Source: Valencia hispanica (taxonomy: Eukaryota; Chordata; Actinopteri; Cyprinodontiformes; Valenciidae). From it: a stretch of 64,000 bases of DNA. The notes below the pieces were generated by a model that saw only the letters and a program-made list of their open reading frames with translations, was not told the origin of the DNA and made no database searches. Position 1 is the first letter of the stretch; the number at the start of each line of letters is the position of its first letter. The position numbers and the translations under genes were made by a program. Location of the stretch: contig OY747703.1 of NCBI GenBank assembly GCA_963556495.2, positions 59,280,296 through 59,344,295 of the forward strand. Direction: 5' to 3'. Of the stretch, positions 35,101-46,689 are shown one piece after another.

Positions 35101-38100
35101 CTATCTCACCAGAGGGACTCACTGAGACTGAGGGAAGGTGAGGAGCATCTGGAGGAGGAAACATGAATATGTTTTATGTTCATTAAAATGAAGTGTTTGA
35201 GATGTTACAGAGGAAGTACTTCTTAAAGCAGTCACTTTCACAAAAGACCAGGTTGGCTGTGAGAGCTTCTTCCCTTAATAAATGAAATCATCCTTTGAAA
35301 AATCCTTCTTTTCAATAATTTGTTTCTCTGATTGTTTGATCTGAAATAATTAAGCGTCAAGTAAAAGCAAAAAAACTGAAAATAAATTGAAGGAGGCAAA
35401 TATTTCTTACTGTCGCCTTGTTGTTTTGGCCTAAAAATTAAATAAGTTGATCAACTAACAGACCAAGTAACATACCAAGACGTGTAATTGATTATTAATC
35501 CAACATTAAAAGCAAAAATGCCCTAAATAATAATAAGAAAAAAATAAAAACATCTGTTTCCATCTATTTCTTTCTGCTTATCTGGGGTCAGGTCATGAGG
35601 GCAGCTTAAGCAGAAAGACCCAGACTTCCCTCTTTAAAGCCACTTAGGCTGAAAAGAGGTAGAATCCCAAGTCGCTCCCAAGCCAGCCGAGAAACAGTCC
35701 TTCCAGGATTTCCTGGGTCTTCCTCTGGGTATTCTCCTGGTGGAACATGTCCGGAACGACCGGCTCCTATCGATGTGGAGGAGCAGCGAGTCTACTCTGA
35801 GCCCCTCCTGGATGACTGAGCTTCTCCCCTTATCTCTAAGGGAGAGTTCAAGGAAACTCATTTCACCCTTTTGGTGGGAATGGTAAATCGAGTCGGCTTT
35901 AATGGTAAATGGTCTGTACTTGTATAGCACCTTATTTAGGCCCTGAGGACCCCAAAGCGTCTACCAGTCTGCCAGTCCCAGGGAACTGCCCCCGATGTCC
36001 ACAAAATATTGCAGAGCTCCGTTAGCCAACACAGCCCTACAACATCCAGAACCTTGAGAAACTCCGGCCGAATCTCTTCCATCCCCTGAGCCTCTCCACC
36101 AAGGAGAATTTTAACCACCTCGGCAACCTCAGCACCAGAGATTGTCCCCAGAGTCCCCAGACTCTGCTTCCACATTGGAAGGCATTCTGGTGGGATTGAG
36201 GAGGTCTTGGAAGTATTTCATCCTCTTACGTTGGACGTCCCTGGTCGAGGTCATAAGCATACCATCCCCACTGTAAACAGTGTTTGTGGCAGACCGCTTC
36301 CCCTCTCCCCGCTTCCCCCTCTCCTGAGACGCCGGATGGTGAACCAGAATTGTCTGAAAACCGTACTGAAGTTGTTTTCCATGGCTTCACCAGAATCCTC
36401 CCATGCCCAAGTTTTTGCCCACAGTGACCATCCAATTCCACTTGTACCTATCAGCTGCCTCCGGGGTCCCGCAGACCAAAAAAACCCAATAGGACTCCTA
36501 CCTCAACTTCACAGCATCCCTCATCGCCGGTGTCCACCAGCGGGTTTGAGGGTTGCTGCCGTAGCAGGCACCGACCACATTGTGGCCACAGCTATCTTCA
36601 GCTTGTTGAGGCTCTCTCCTTTTACTGAACGAACTTCATCTCCCAGCATCCTTTCACTGAACGAACTGCATCTCCAAGCTTCCGTTGCACCGCCCTCAAC
36701 CCATTCTTATTGGTCTGTGGCCAGTGATGAGATCACAGATTTGATAAATGGGGAGCGAAAACTAAAATCGTCTTTTTGTTCATATCCGCAGAGCCGCTAG
36801 GAGACTCTTTACTTCATTGCTAGCGACTTTCCCCTTTTTTGTTCAAACCTGTTGGACCAGAAAGAACTTCCCCTTTTTAAACTTCGAAGTGACTTCCCGT
36901 CCGTGTAACCAGGGAATCCGCTGGCCTCTGAGCTCTGTTGAAAACAGGCCTGAGTCCCTCAGGGCCTAAAAGTGGACGTTCTGATTTCTGACCTCGGTTT
37001 TGCGCAAAACCGCTCCTTTAAACTGGACACTCACGCCGTTCTACGTTCTTTTTCGTGGACTGTGAAGAGAACCAGCAACAAGTAGGATAAACCTGGTTTA
37101 TTTCTATGTGGTCTGGGTAGAGGAGAGTTAGGTCTAACGGGTGACTATCCGTTTTCTGTTGGTTGAAATAAGTTAGTCAACTTGTTAACCACTGTTATTC
37201 TTGGTCATCTGGTGTCGCTGTACATTACCCTGAATGTTGCATGCTTTGTGTTTTTATTATTTTACTTCTGGTTGCAACCAGAAGCAATATATTATATTGT
37301 ATTATTTCCTGGCTTGTTGTATTGTCCGCTGTGGTCAGCCCATCTCTGTTTAGACAGGTCGCGTGGCCTTCCGTTGATTCCCTTTCACTATCATCCCTCC
37401 CTTTGTCCGAGCCACCATTGCTAATTGAAACTAGCCTTTGTTGAATCGCCATGCGGTCTTTCTTTGTTTCCCTTTGTGAACAGATCTCGCTAATTGATAA
37501 GGCTTGAGTTATTGATCGCATTGAGGGGGTAACTAAACCCCCTCATTTGCTCGCTGTCTCCCACACACACACACACACGCCCCCTTCCCTCGACGTTAAC
37601 TTTGTTCTATATTTTTGCATGTGTTGACTAGATGGAAATTATAAATGAAATGTTTGGCTGTATGGTTGGCCTATTTTATTCATAAATTCCTTTAATTAAC
37701 GAGAAGTTTCCTGTTCTATTTCAGTGTGTGCTGTAAGGTTTGTTAAATCCCCGCGGACGGGCTCCGCCCCTTCAGAAGAGACTGACGGTGTGGTTTAATT
37801 AAAAGTATCTCACTTATGAGATTGGTGCCCCTATATCTTTAATAAACAGGTTAAACTCGAACGTCATCAATAATTATATTAATATTGATTTATTGATTAT
37901 AATTATTGACGCTCGGAAAACCAGACACTGTTAAAAATGTATAGTTACAACAAGCTGCTTTGACGATGGTGTAAATATTTAACCTCCTATTGAAGATCAA
38001 CTTAGCTGTTCGGTTTAAAGGACAGAAACTATCTGGTTTAGATAGCTCAACAATACATTTGTGAGGTTTATTCTCACTCTTTAGACATCTGCAGCAGTGT

Positions 38101-41100
38101 GTGCACCAGGCTTCATGATGGAGAAGGATGGCTCAGCAAAAGACTTGTTGCAAAGATGCTACAAACATTTCTTTCAGACTAAAATGTTGTTGAACACTGC
38201 TTGGTGAACTCACAGAGCGATGGAGAGGGAAACTTTTTGTATCCTTTCAGAGCGCAAGAATATCTGTCTGCAGGAGAAACTGAGACTAAAACAGAAGAAG
38301 ATGTTTCTGTCAGAATTTCCATTCCATGCCTGATCCAGATGTAGGACTGATGGTCCGACTGACAGCTGCTTTCACATTTCAGCTCCACTCTGGTGTAACC
38401 CTGTTTGTACGTTGATTTCATCAACCGAACATGAAGAGCTGAGTAGACAAAGAAACAACAAAATAAAGACAGATTTTATTTTTACATAGATTAAATTTAC
38501 AAGTATGTCAGTGAAATGTTACCTGTAACAGACAGAGTGACTCCAGGAGAACCAGTGAAAGTTGTTCCTTGGTTTGTTCTGAACCTGAACCAGTAATGAG
38601 CCGAGTCGCTCTCTCTCAGGTCTGTGATTCTCAGAGTGCAGACAGTGGGACTACAGAGATACTGAACCCGATCTCTGTAGTCTGGGTCTGACTTCAGATC
38701 CACAAGAGATCCTTCATGGAACCACAGAGTTTCTAGAACTTCAGTATGTATCCAGGTTGCATACATGTATCTGCAGCTGATGTCCACAGTGGATCCTTCC
38801 ACAGCACAGATCTGAGTCTGAGTGTAATTCACTCCCCAGCCTGTCTGCCCCAGAACCGCTGGAACACAGAACATCAGAGAACATCAGAAGAACCAGCTTC
38901 AGTTAACAATGAGTCAACAAAATCAAGAATATCATCCTGCAGACAGACGATGGACAAGATATCCAATCCTTAGTCATCAATCCCACTAACTGCAGTCAAA
39001 GCTTCTTCATCATTGATCGGTGGAACTACAGCTGGATGGTAATCATGTGTTTGGATCCGATGTTTGGGTCTGTGTTCTGGTGAAACCCTATTGCATCCAT
39101 TGTGACTTTGGGATCCTGATAAAAACTGAATGAAGACACAGAGAAGTCCAAAGATCGAGACCTCCTTCATGTTGGGTGGGGATGATCACAGGTGACCATC
39201 ATGGCCGCTTTGTGGCATGGTGTGGGAAGAATCATCTTGCCTTGTATGTGAACAAAACAAGGCTATGATTGTAGATTTCAGGAGAAACTAGGTTAAGTCT
39301 GTTGAGGAGACTGTCTATTTTGCCATCATCTGTTGTGGTAGCAGCATCAGAGCCAGGGACTTAAAAAGGCTAAACAACCTGATGACATGTTTAGGATTAA
39401 AGGACTAATGTCCAAACAGGACCTCGAAAAAACTCATCCATGTGTTTATCTTTAGTCGGATTGATTACTGCAACAGCGTCTTCACAGGTTTGCCTAAAAA
39501 GTCAATCATACAGCTGCAGCTGATCCAGAACGTTGCTGTTTGTGTACCTCACTAGAACCAGGAAAGTAGAGCACATCACCCCAGTTCTAAAGTCCTTACA
39601 CTGGCTCCCTGTAGCTCAGAGAATAGACTTCAAAATACTTTTACTAGTTTATAAATCATTACATGGCTTAGCACCAAAGAATGTTGAAGATCTACTGTTA
39701 CTATAGCAATTACTATAATGTTTTTACATTATCCTAAAGTCATGTCTGCTATGTCTGTGTTTTGTTGCTATTTTTATTTTACCACCTAGCATCTTGAATT
39801 ACCTTGTTGTTTAAAGTGTGCTATACAAATAAAATTGCATTGCCTTGATGAATAAGGCTGGTTCTGCTCTGGGGACGAATCTGGAGATGATGACGCAAAG
39901 AAGGAATTCTTCATGAACCAAGAACATTACGGACAACCCTGAGCTTCCTCTTCATGAGACTATCATACAACAACAGAATGTCTTCTTCACATTCATTGCA
40001 ACACAAACCGCTACAGGGGATCCTTTCTCCCCATAGCCATCAGCATCTACAACTCTTTAAACAACCTTGATTAACATGAACTACAGCATTTAATTTCCTT
40101 CTGGGATCACTAAGGTACTTTTGAATTTGATTTGAATGTTTTCCAATACGTAAGTTAATGTGTTAACTTGGGTTCGTGAGCAGGACCATGCCCCATATTT
40201 ACTTCTCTCTCAGTAATCTACTCAGATTCAACTCACATGGCATCTCACACTTGAATCTCATTCCTAATTACTCTGCGATCTATTTAAACTCTACTTCGCC
40301 ATTAACCAAGACTTCCTCCTCTCATAATCTTCTCCCTATTTCAGCCATAGCATCCACTTCCTCTCAGGGCAGCCCACAGCTGCTGGGCCAACATCCACAG
40401 CTTCCTCTGCTGGTAGGGAAGCTTCATCTATTTTAGATCCCCCAAATTTTGCCTCATTTATCACTAGTTTTTTCTCTTCCTTGTCCTCTCAGGCCACACC
40501 TTCATTCACTCAATCATTTCCTCTCCCTCTCATTCCTCCTTCTACGTTTTCCACAGGTTCAATTCCAGCTTCTACTCATGCACCAGAAAACCCCTCTAAT
40601 CCTCCAGCCCTGGCCTCAAGCTCAAACATTCAGCAAGCCGTCCTGGCGTTACCTCAAACTTCCACCGGTCTGCTGCATCCACTTTTCAAGCATCTCTGCC
40701 GCTTGAGAGGGGCCACGGAATCTCTTTTATCCTTTCTAACTTTATGCTAGCCGACCCATGCTCCAAACAACAGATTCTGTCACTGCTCGGTCATCTCAAC
40801 TATGCAGTGCGAATTGTTCCTCAGGGGAGGTCATTCATATCTCACCTTCTGTCCACTGCCGCCAACATCCCTTCGCTCCATGGCCGTCTTGCCATCGAAG
40901 AACCTTGCCGGATGGAAATGCACCTATGGCAAGAATTTCTGTCAACCTGGAACGGTTTTTCCTTCTTTTAAAACGGCTTCAATTCTCATCCAGACGACAT
41001 CCGGCTTTATACCAATGCTGCGGCTTTGGAGGCTTCTACAACGGAATGTGATTCGCATCAACTTGGCCTCCCAAGTTAGAATGCTTGCAGCTCCAGTCGG

Positions 41101-43026
41101 CCTCCCTCTCATCTGCTTTTTATGAACTTTATCCCATAGTGATTGCAACCCTACTTTGGGGGCATGAATGGTCTCAACAATGCATACTAATCGATTCCGA
41201 CAACACTGCTGTCGTTGACATTATAAACAAAGGTGGTTCACGTTTACCCCCTATCATGCAGTTCATTCGCAGACTCACTCTGGTGTCAGCCAAACATCAA
41301 TTCCTTCTCCATGCAGCTCATGTTCCCCGCCATCTAAATTCCATTGCTGACTCTCTTGTCTTTCTTTTCAGAAATTCAGGTCCTTGGCTCCAGATGCTGA
41401 TCTTCATCCAACCCCGATCCCACCGTTTTCAGCAACCATCTGCAGTTAACTCCACAGCTTCAAGTCCTCTCCATCATATCTCAGAATGCCATCCTCAACA
41501 GTCTCGCTACTCGAACCCTTTCATCCTATCTTTCAGGATGGAACAATTTCAAAACTTTCCACATAACGTATAACCTTAATTTCCCTTCGCTCATCCCGAC
41601 TTCTATTTGTCACTTAATCATCTATTCTCACACAATCCAAAGAATCCGCGTTTCTACTATTCAAACTTATCTTTCTGGCATTAATTTCTTTGTTAAATTG
41701 GCCACCGGCAACTCCTTTCCAGCTCTCTCCCATTGTCGCATATCTATGTTGCTCAAAGGTCTCAAGAAGCAAGAACCGCCCATCCCTAATCACCAATTTC
41801 CTCTGACTTCTGACCTCCTTAGCCGCTGCATCCATATCATTCGTTCCGGCTACTCCGCTCCTTTTGTCAATTTAACATTAGAATCATTGTTCCTGTTGGC
41901 CTACTTCGGTTTTCTACGCTGCTTTGAGTTTTCCCCTACTTCTTTCAGATATTATCCTTCCATTCATCCATGCCTTTCAGATGTCTCGATCTTTAACCAG
42001 GATACCCTTACCTTTTTCGTCTTCGCTCATTCCTCAGCCCCTACGAACTCATCTCAAACTATATTCGTTTCCGCATCAACCCTGAGCATTATTCAATCCA
42101 CTCCATCCACATAGGTGTAGCCACCTCAGCCTCTCAGTCAGGCATTTCCGACAAGACTACCAAAATCCTAGGTCGTTGGTCGTTTTCAGCAAACTGTACT
42201 TACATTCATAATAATCTTGATGATCTGCACCATGCTCATTCCTTGCTTTGTTAATTAATGACCAACCTTGGGGTCCTGAGCAGGACTTCTGAAGACTGCC
42301 CCCCCCACACAGAATCTTCAAGCCTCCATCAGTGCATCCTTCCAGATACACCATCACTTGAACCTTTTCGTTAATAAATGTTCTAATGTAAACAAATCTA
42401 ATCTTTGTGAGCGTGGTCCATGCTAGTGAAACAGGCTAAGGGTATAGAGAAGGACCAAAGATGAAGCATAGAGCACTAATCGAGGGTACAGAGCTGGCTG
42501 AGGTTTCCTGTCTGTTTAGCCTGTGGTTAAGTAGCTGCTGAGCTAAATGAGTAACAAAGCCTGATGTGTAGGAGGCTGTCGGCAGCTGATGTCCACAACA
42601 GATAAAGATCTGATTCACTGTTCACAGGAAACTTTATTTTCACCTTAAACACAAAACACATTTTAGCAGAAAGTTGAAATGATTTGCCAAAAACATAAGC
42701 AATGAGTTTGGGTCTGTCTGTTTTTAAAGTGCTTTGAGGCTAAATTGTGTGTTGTGTTGTGAATCAGAGCTGTACAAATAAACTGAATAAATTAATTTTC
42801 TAATCAATAAAAGTTTTTTATTTATTTTAGCACATCTATATTCAGAACTGTGGTGTAAGGAAGGTCAAATAACTAAGGTTTTTTACTTAGATTAATCTAA
42901 GTTTACAAATTCCACGTTTCCCTCATTTCTCACTATGCTTTCAGTAAAAAGTAAATGTATCTGTACAGTACCTGACCAGGAGAGAAGGTGGACCAGGAAT
43001 CCACTCAGAGCAGCAGAGAGACCCAT
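32154..43026 (-). CDS. Siglec/CD22-like receptor, at least 8 exons
   Basis: Exons, 5' to 3': 43026-42972 (signal, [18 protein letters not shown]), 38858-38523 (V), 38438-38214 (C2), 35148-34888 (C2), 33965-33705 (C2), 33574-33478 (membrane helix [17 protein letters not shown], about residues 394-410), 33351-33312 and 32230-32154 (cytoplasmic). Ig-exon junctions are phase 1; the tail exons fit phases 2, 0, 2. In the V domain the B-strand Cys (DISCRY) pairs by position with an E-strand Cys (CTLRITDL), and the F strand has HYWFRFR with no Cys. This is the Siglec pattern, including the Arg that binds sialic acid. Extra Cys in V (QICAVEG) and C2 (ESSCQSD) fit the Siglec interdomain disulfide. It is likely a sialic-acid-binding leukocyte inhibitory or adhesion receptor. 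The 3' end and stop were not identified. Introns are filled with DIRS, Rex3, LINE and SINE copies. Exons may be missing from this model. Confidence 0.75.
32235..33310. other. Intron of the Siglec-like gene, unresolved
   Basis: Moderately GC-rich section (about 32630-33290) with short open frames on both strands, including a - strand frame (32979-33224) with a leucine-rich start. I could not assign it to a gene or repeat family; a LINE or LTR-element 5' region is one possibility. Confidence 0.3.
34094..34230. repeat. Short hAT-like repeat fragment
   Basis: The phrases 'caggggtctccaactccagt' and 'aacacacctaaatcaaatga' belong to a non-autonomous repeat widespread in fish genomes (from memory). 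Limits are approximate. Confidence 0.4.
34262..34520 (+). repeat. tRNA-derived SINE
   Basis: The head contains an A-box match (TAGTTCAGTGG) and a degenerate B box (GTTTCTATTCC). The body has 'ccttgggcaagacacttcac' and 'gtaaagcgctttgagtgtct', ending 'actatttaaatgcaagttc'. It lies in the intron between the second and third C2 exons of the Siglec-like gene. Confidence 0.8.
35565..36560 (-). mobile_element. Rex3/RTE LINE remnant with internal deletion
   Basis: The 3' end reads 'ccatctatttctttctgctt' and, on the - strand, [18 protein letters not shown] and [15 protein letters not shown]. After a junction at 35890-35960 it resumes with [20 protein letters not shown] and [18 protein letters not shown], and further right the region upstream of RT. 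The RT core between these blocks is deleted and replaced by a short piece ('aatggtaaatggtctgtac') of a different repeat. It is clearly inactive. Confidence 0.8.
36561..38178. other. Intron of the Siglec-like gene, possible old LTR
   Basis: Contains a short (CA)n run near 37562-37580, an AATAAA-bearing stretch (37840-37850) and a tract ending 'gtatagttacaaca' near 37952. Size, composition and the CpG-bearing 36840-37070 block suggest a solo LTR or an LTR-element end, but I found no matching second LTR and no TG...CA borders that I trust. Confidence 0.3.
39410..39845 (+). mobile_element. LINE ORF2 3' fragment (L2/CR1 group)
   Basis: Translation gives [20 protein letters not shown], a 'LQLIQNVA' block, [16 protein letters not shown] and the eroded [14 protein letters not shown], matching the family at 30267-30870. 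It ends 'gctatacaaataaaattgca', a typical LINE tail. It lies in intron 1 of the Siglec-like gene. Confidence 0.7.
40744..41400 (+). pseudogene. DIRS RT thumb and RNase H
   Basis: The frame at 40744 reads [20 protein letters not shown], then [20 protein letters not shown]. After a frame change, the frame at 41085 reads [20 protein letters not shown] and [17 protein letters not shown], the DIRS RNase H with its SDN acidic residue, and ends [17 protein letters not shown] complete RT domain is not present. Confidence 0.8.
41490..42253 (+). pseudogene. DIRS tyrosine recombinase
   Basis: Starts after the RNase H with [16 protein letters not shown] sequence in the frame YLSGW... and continues through [36 protein letters not shown] and, after a frame change, [18 protein letters not shown] and [16 protein letters not shown]. 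The Tyr nucleophile (TYIH) is present; the HSxR box has His (codon CAC) instead of Arg. The neighbouring DIRS copy is also altered at this position, to Cys. Confidence 0.75.
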
Positions 43027-43214
43027 GACTGCTGAGACATCTTAGTTAAACTAAAGCATGTTTTCAGATCGGTTCGTTGGTCACAATTGTTCTACCTACA
43101 GCCCGGAAGGACACTGGCTTCTAATGATTTCTCTGCTTTGTGGTTTGAGGTCAAGAGACGGAAATTATCTGTGAAATCTTTCTGTTTTCCTCTTTCACTA
43201 AACAACGTGCATGA

Positions 43215-44690
43215 AGAGCTGCAAATCAGAATCAGAAAGTGTTTATTGCCAAATGTTGGGCAGGTTTACAACATTAAGAAATTGCTGCGGTACTTTGTGC
43301 AAACATACAAGAAAAAACAGACAAACACTTAAATAAAAATATAATATGCTAAACAGATTGATATATACATGAGTGCAGGTAACGATCGGTGCAAATCAGA
43401 CAGGTGCAAAAAACCACAATGTGGGGCATGTAACTAAAACAGAGCGTGTGGTGGGAACAGTCTTAGGGTTATTGTTCATGAGTCCAACAGCAGAGTGGAA
43501 GAAACTGTTCTTATGGCGAAAGGTTCTGGTCCGAGTGGACCGGAGCCTCCTGCCTGAGGGGAGCAGGTCAAACAGTCTGTGTCCAGGGTGAGAAGGTGAT
43601 CCGACCTGCACGCCCAAGTGTCCTGGAGGTGTACAGGTCCTGCAGAGATGGGAGTCTGCAGCCAATCACCTTCTCAGCAGAGTACACCACACGCTGCAGT
43701 CTCTGTTTGTCCCTGATGGTGGCGCCAGCATACCACACGGTGATGGAGGAGGTGAGGATGGACTCGATGATTACTGTGTAGAACTGCATCATCATCCGTG
43801 TTGGCAGGTTGAATTTCTTCAGCTGCCTCAGGAAGTACTTCCTCGGCTGGGCCTTCTTTATGACGGAGGTGATGGTGGGCTCCCACTTGAGGTCCTGGGT
43901 GATGGTGGTACCCAGGAAGCAGAATGAGTCCACAGTGGTGATGGGGGTGTCAGTCAGGACGATGGGGGGGATTGGGGCTGTGTGCTTCCTAAAGTCCAAA
44001 ATAATCTCCACTGTCTTCTGGGCGTTCAGCACCAGGTTGTTGCGGCTGCACCAGGACACCAGACGTTCAGCCTCCATCCTGTAGGCAGACTCATCCCCGT
44101 CCGAGATGAGTCCAATAACGGTGATGTCATCTGCAAACTTTATTAGTTTGACAGACTGGTGGTTGGAGGTGCAGCAGTTGGTGTACAGGAAGAAGAGCAG
44201 AGGAGAAAGAACACAGCCCTGAGGGGAGCCGGTGCTGATGGTCCGAGAGTCCGAGACATTCTTCCCCAGCCTCACATGCTGCTTCCTGTCCGTCAGGAAG
44301 TCAGTGATCCACCTGCAGATGGGATCAGGCACGTTCATCTGGGATAGCTTTCCTCTGAGAAGGTCTGGGAGGATGGTGTTGAAGGCAGAGCTGAAGTCCA
44401 CAAACAGGATCCTGGCGTAGGTTCCCGGGAAGTCCAGATGCTGCAGGATGAAGTGAAGAGCGATGTTGATGGCATCATCTACAGACCTGTTAGCTCTGTA
44501 GGCAAACTGCAGAGGGTCCAGGATGGGGGCCATGAGGGTCTTGGACAGAACCAGGCGCTCAAATGACTTCATGACCACACATGTCAGAGCCACAGGTCTG
44601 TAGTCATTAAGTCCAGTGACCCTTCGCTTCTTGGGGACAAGAACTATGGTGGAGGTCTGGAAGCAGGCAATGGGAAGTTCTCAAAGCTTT
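43215..44690 (-). mobile_element. Rex1/Babar-type LINE fragment
   Basis: Contains an almost complete RT and a 3' UTR that ends near 43215 with 'agaatcagaaagtgtttatt', a typical 3' end for this group. The 5' side is cut at 44690, just upstream of the RT start ([19 protein letters not shown]). The copy is well preserved compared with most repeats here. Confidence 0.85.
43568..44593 (-). CDS. Rex1-type reverse transcriptase (partial ORF2)
   Basis: 341 codons open. Order: [20 protein letters not shown], domain [16 protein letters not shown], domain [20 protein letters not shown], domain [15 protein letters not shown], then the thumb with [15 protein letters not shown] and a C-terminus ending [12 protein letters not shown]. 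The catalytic Asp of domain A and the FADD box are both present, so the RT core looks intact. The endonuclease domain of a complete Rex1 ORF2 is missing because of 5' truncation. The reading continues upstream of the listed start to 44690 without an ATG. Confidence 0.88.
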   Translation of the reverse strand: MALTCVVMKSFERLVLSKTLMAPILDPLQFAYRANRSVDDAINIALHFILQHLDFPGTYARILFVDFSSAFNTILPDLLRGKLSQMNVPDPICRWITDFLTDRKQHVRLGKNVSDSRTISTGSPQGCVLSPLLFFLYTNCCTSNHQSVKLIKFADDITVIGLISDGDESAYRMEAERLVSWCSRNNLVLNAQKTVEIILDFRKHTAPIPPIVLTDTPITTVDSFCFLGTTITQDLKWEPTITSVIKKAQPRKYFLRQLKKFNLPTRMMMQFYTVIIESILTSSITVWYAGATIRDKQRLQRVVYSAEKVIGCRLPSLQDLYTSRTLGRAGRITFSPWTQTV

Positions 44691-45176
44691 GGTACAAAAT
44701 GAGTTTTTTCCTCAAAGCTCTACACAGTCCCATGAGTACATGGAAAAAGTTATTAAGACTTATGCAAACAAACTTAAAATCATTTTAAATCAACTAAGTT
44801 TTTCAGCCTCAGTTCTGGAAAATGAGGTCAGAGGCTCGGCCCACCTACTGTTGACTAGTTTGGAAAAATTATCTTTGAAGAACATCTCAAGCTTTTTCTG
44901 TTTGAATGGGAACATTGTTGCACGGCCATTTTAGGTCCTTGCCATAGTTGTTCAGTTGATTGGAAATTCACAGAGTCATGAAGACCCTCACTTGATATCC
45001 TGGCTGGATGCTTTGGGTCATTGACCTGCTGAAAGGAGAACCTCACCCAGTCTGAAGTCCAGAGTGTTCTGAAGCAGGTTTAATCCAGGATTTCACTAAA
45101 TTTTGCTACATTCAAATCATCCCCGCAGCATGATGCCGCCACCACCATGTTTCATTGTTAGGGATGGGACTGGACA
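44691..45176. other. Unassigned repeat-like sequence
   Basis: An 81-codon + strand frame at 44689 has no known domain. The phrase 'gcatgatgccgccaccacca' near 45130 is common in fish repeats, but I cannot name the family. Confidence 0.35.
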
Positions 45177-45425
45177 TGTCACAGTTCTACTTCTAGAACC
45201 TCTGGGAGCCACCAATAAACCTGCAGTCTGGTACCAAAGGGTTCTGTTAGGAACAACTGGACCAATCAGATCTCTGATGTATCATGGAGCTGATTATAAA
45301 GACCTTTTTATGTAAGAAGGAAGAACTTGGATTATATTCTGGATTTAACAGGGAGCCGGTGAAGGGAAGCTAAAATAGTAGAAATGTGATCTCTCTTTTT
45401 AATATTAATCTGAACTCTGGCTTCA
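45177..45425 (-). repeat. L2 3' fragment
   Basis: The blocks 'aaacctgcagtctg', 'accaatcagatctctgatg' and 'tctggatttaacagggagcc' match the L2 ORF2 C-terminus/3' UTR boundary seen at 6370-6590 and 58750-58960. Confidence 0.75.
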
Positions 45426-46019
45426 GTTCCTAAAACTAATTTCTTCGACATCATGTAAGATGTTGATTTTACTTTATTTTTAGCTATTTTATATGGTTTT
45501 ATTGAATTACTGGCCTTTTTTGTAAATCACTGAACTAATATTTATCTGCATTGTGAGGGCTTTCCCCTTGCTCCTTTAAGAAGGAGGCAGAGGTCATACT
45601 CAGTGTAGAGGGGTGGAAAACTAGTAAAGTCTGATTCAAGCATTAATCAATGTACAAAGACAGATAATATACCCCTAAAATATACCCCAACATACATTTT
45701 TCAGTTTTATTCTTAATATTTCATTATAAGTCATTTTAGTGTTGTTTCGGGTTTTCGGTGCAGTTCAACTTCCTGTTTCTCGCGATGGTGGCATGGAGTA
45801 GGTCTGAGGGCACACAGACGAAGAATAAATCGTTTTGAATGCTGAAAGAAGCTCAATGTGTGTGTCTCATGTTTCTGTGTCACAGCAGGTCAGTAAATAT
45901 GTCTTGTAATGCATATGTGGTTGTTTATCTGTAGATGAACAGGTTGTTAAATCAGTAATCAACCAAGGAGTCGATTGATTTAGTTTCTAATTTCTATTTC
46001 TATTTATTTATTTATTCTT
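45426..46019. other. No gene recognised
   Basis: AT-rich; one 'gcgatggtggcatggagtag' CpG-bearing stretch near 45780 without an exon-like continuation. Confidence 0.4.
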
Positions 46020-46670
46020 TTCATGAAAATGCTTCTTTATTACATTGTTCACACAATGATTAATTAGAAGTTACAATACATGATTTTGAACATTTACATG
46101 AATCAAAAGGAGCAGATAAGAAGAATACAATTCTTATGTTTTTCTGCCCCTTTTCAACACCATACAAACATGTGATGATCTACCCTGATCCCCCCCATAC
46201 AATTTTCACCAAATTAAATATAAAACATTTGGATACATTTATCCAAAACACATCCAGTCACTCATTAAGTTTATATGCTTCAATATGTTTTGTTGTATAC
46301 CATTTTTTAAATTTAAATATTTTGACAACATTTTAATTCATTCTCCTGGGAATTCCACAGTACTACACCTTTAACAGATAAACACATTTGTTTTTTCAAA
46401 CTGATGTTTAAAGTCAAACCTCCTCCTATGATTTTCATTCTCTGATGTAAAATTAAATAGTTTTTGTATGTCTCCCGGTAAAAGTCTGTTTCTAGCTTTA
46501 AACATAACCAATAATGTCTGCAACTCTATGATGTTTTTGATTTTCAACAATTTGGACTTAATAAATAATGGATTTGTGTGTTCTCGAAATGCAGCTCTGT
46601 GTATTATTCGGACGGCTCTTTTCTGTAATAATATTAACGGCTTTATATTGATCTAATGAGTGTTGTGTAT
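46020..46670 (-). mobile_element. LINE RT C-terminal fragment, unnamed family
   Basis: On the - strand the frame gives NIIQKRAVRIIHRAAFREHT, NPLFIKSKLLKIKNIIELQT and LVMFKARNRLLPGDIQKLF, the conserved end of many LINE reverse transcriptases (KR..RI...A...HT.PLF...LLK). The left part is an AT-rich 3' UTR. It is 5'-truncated, and the family cannot be assigned from this part. Confidence 0.7.
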
Positions 46671-46689
46671 GGGGTCAGATCAGTCTCAT

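Larger units (their letters stand above)
40150..42430 (+). mobile_element. DIRS-like retrotransposon, internally deleted
   Basis: Left end 'gttcgtgagcaggaccatgc'; right end, read inward, 'ttcactagcatggaccacgc', giving short imperfect inverted termini like those of the copy at 23379-26913. The order is a serine/leucine-rich ORF1-like part, RT thumb without the RT palm, RNase H, and tyrosine recombinase, ending in 'gtggtccatgctagtgaa'. The palm of the RT (with the DD box) is deleted around 40700-40740. Confidence 0.82.
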
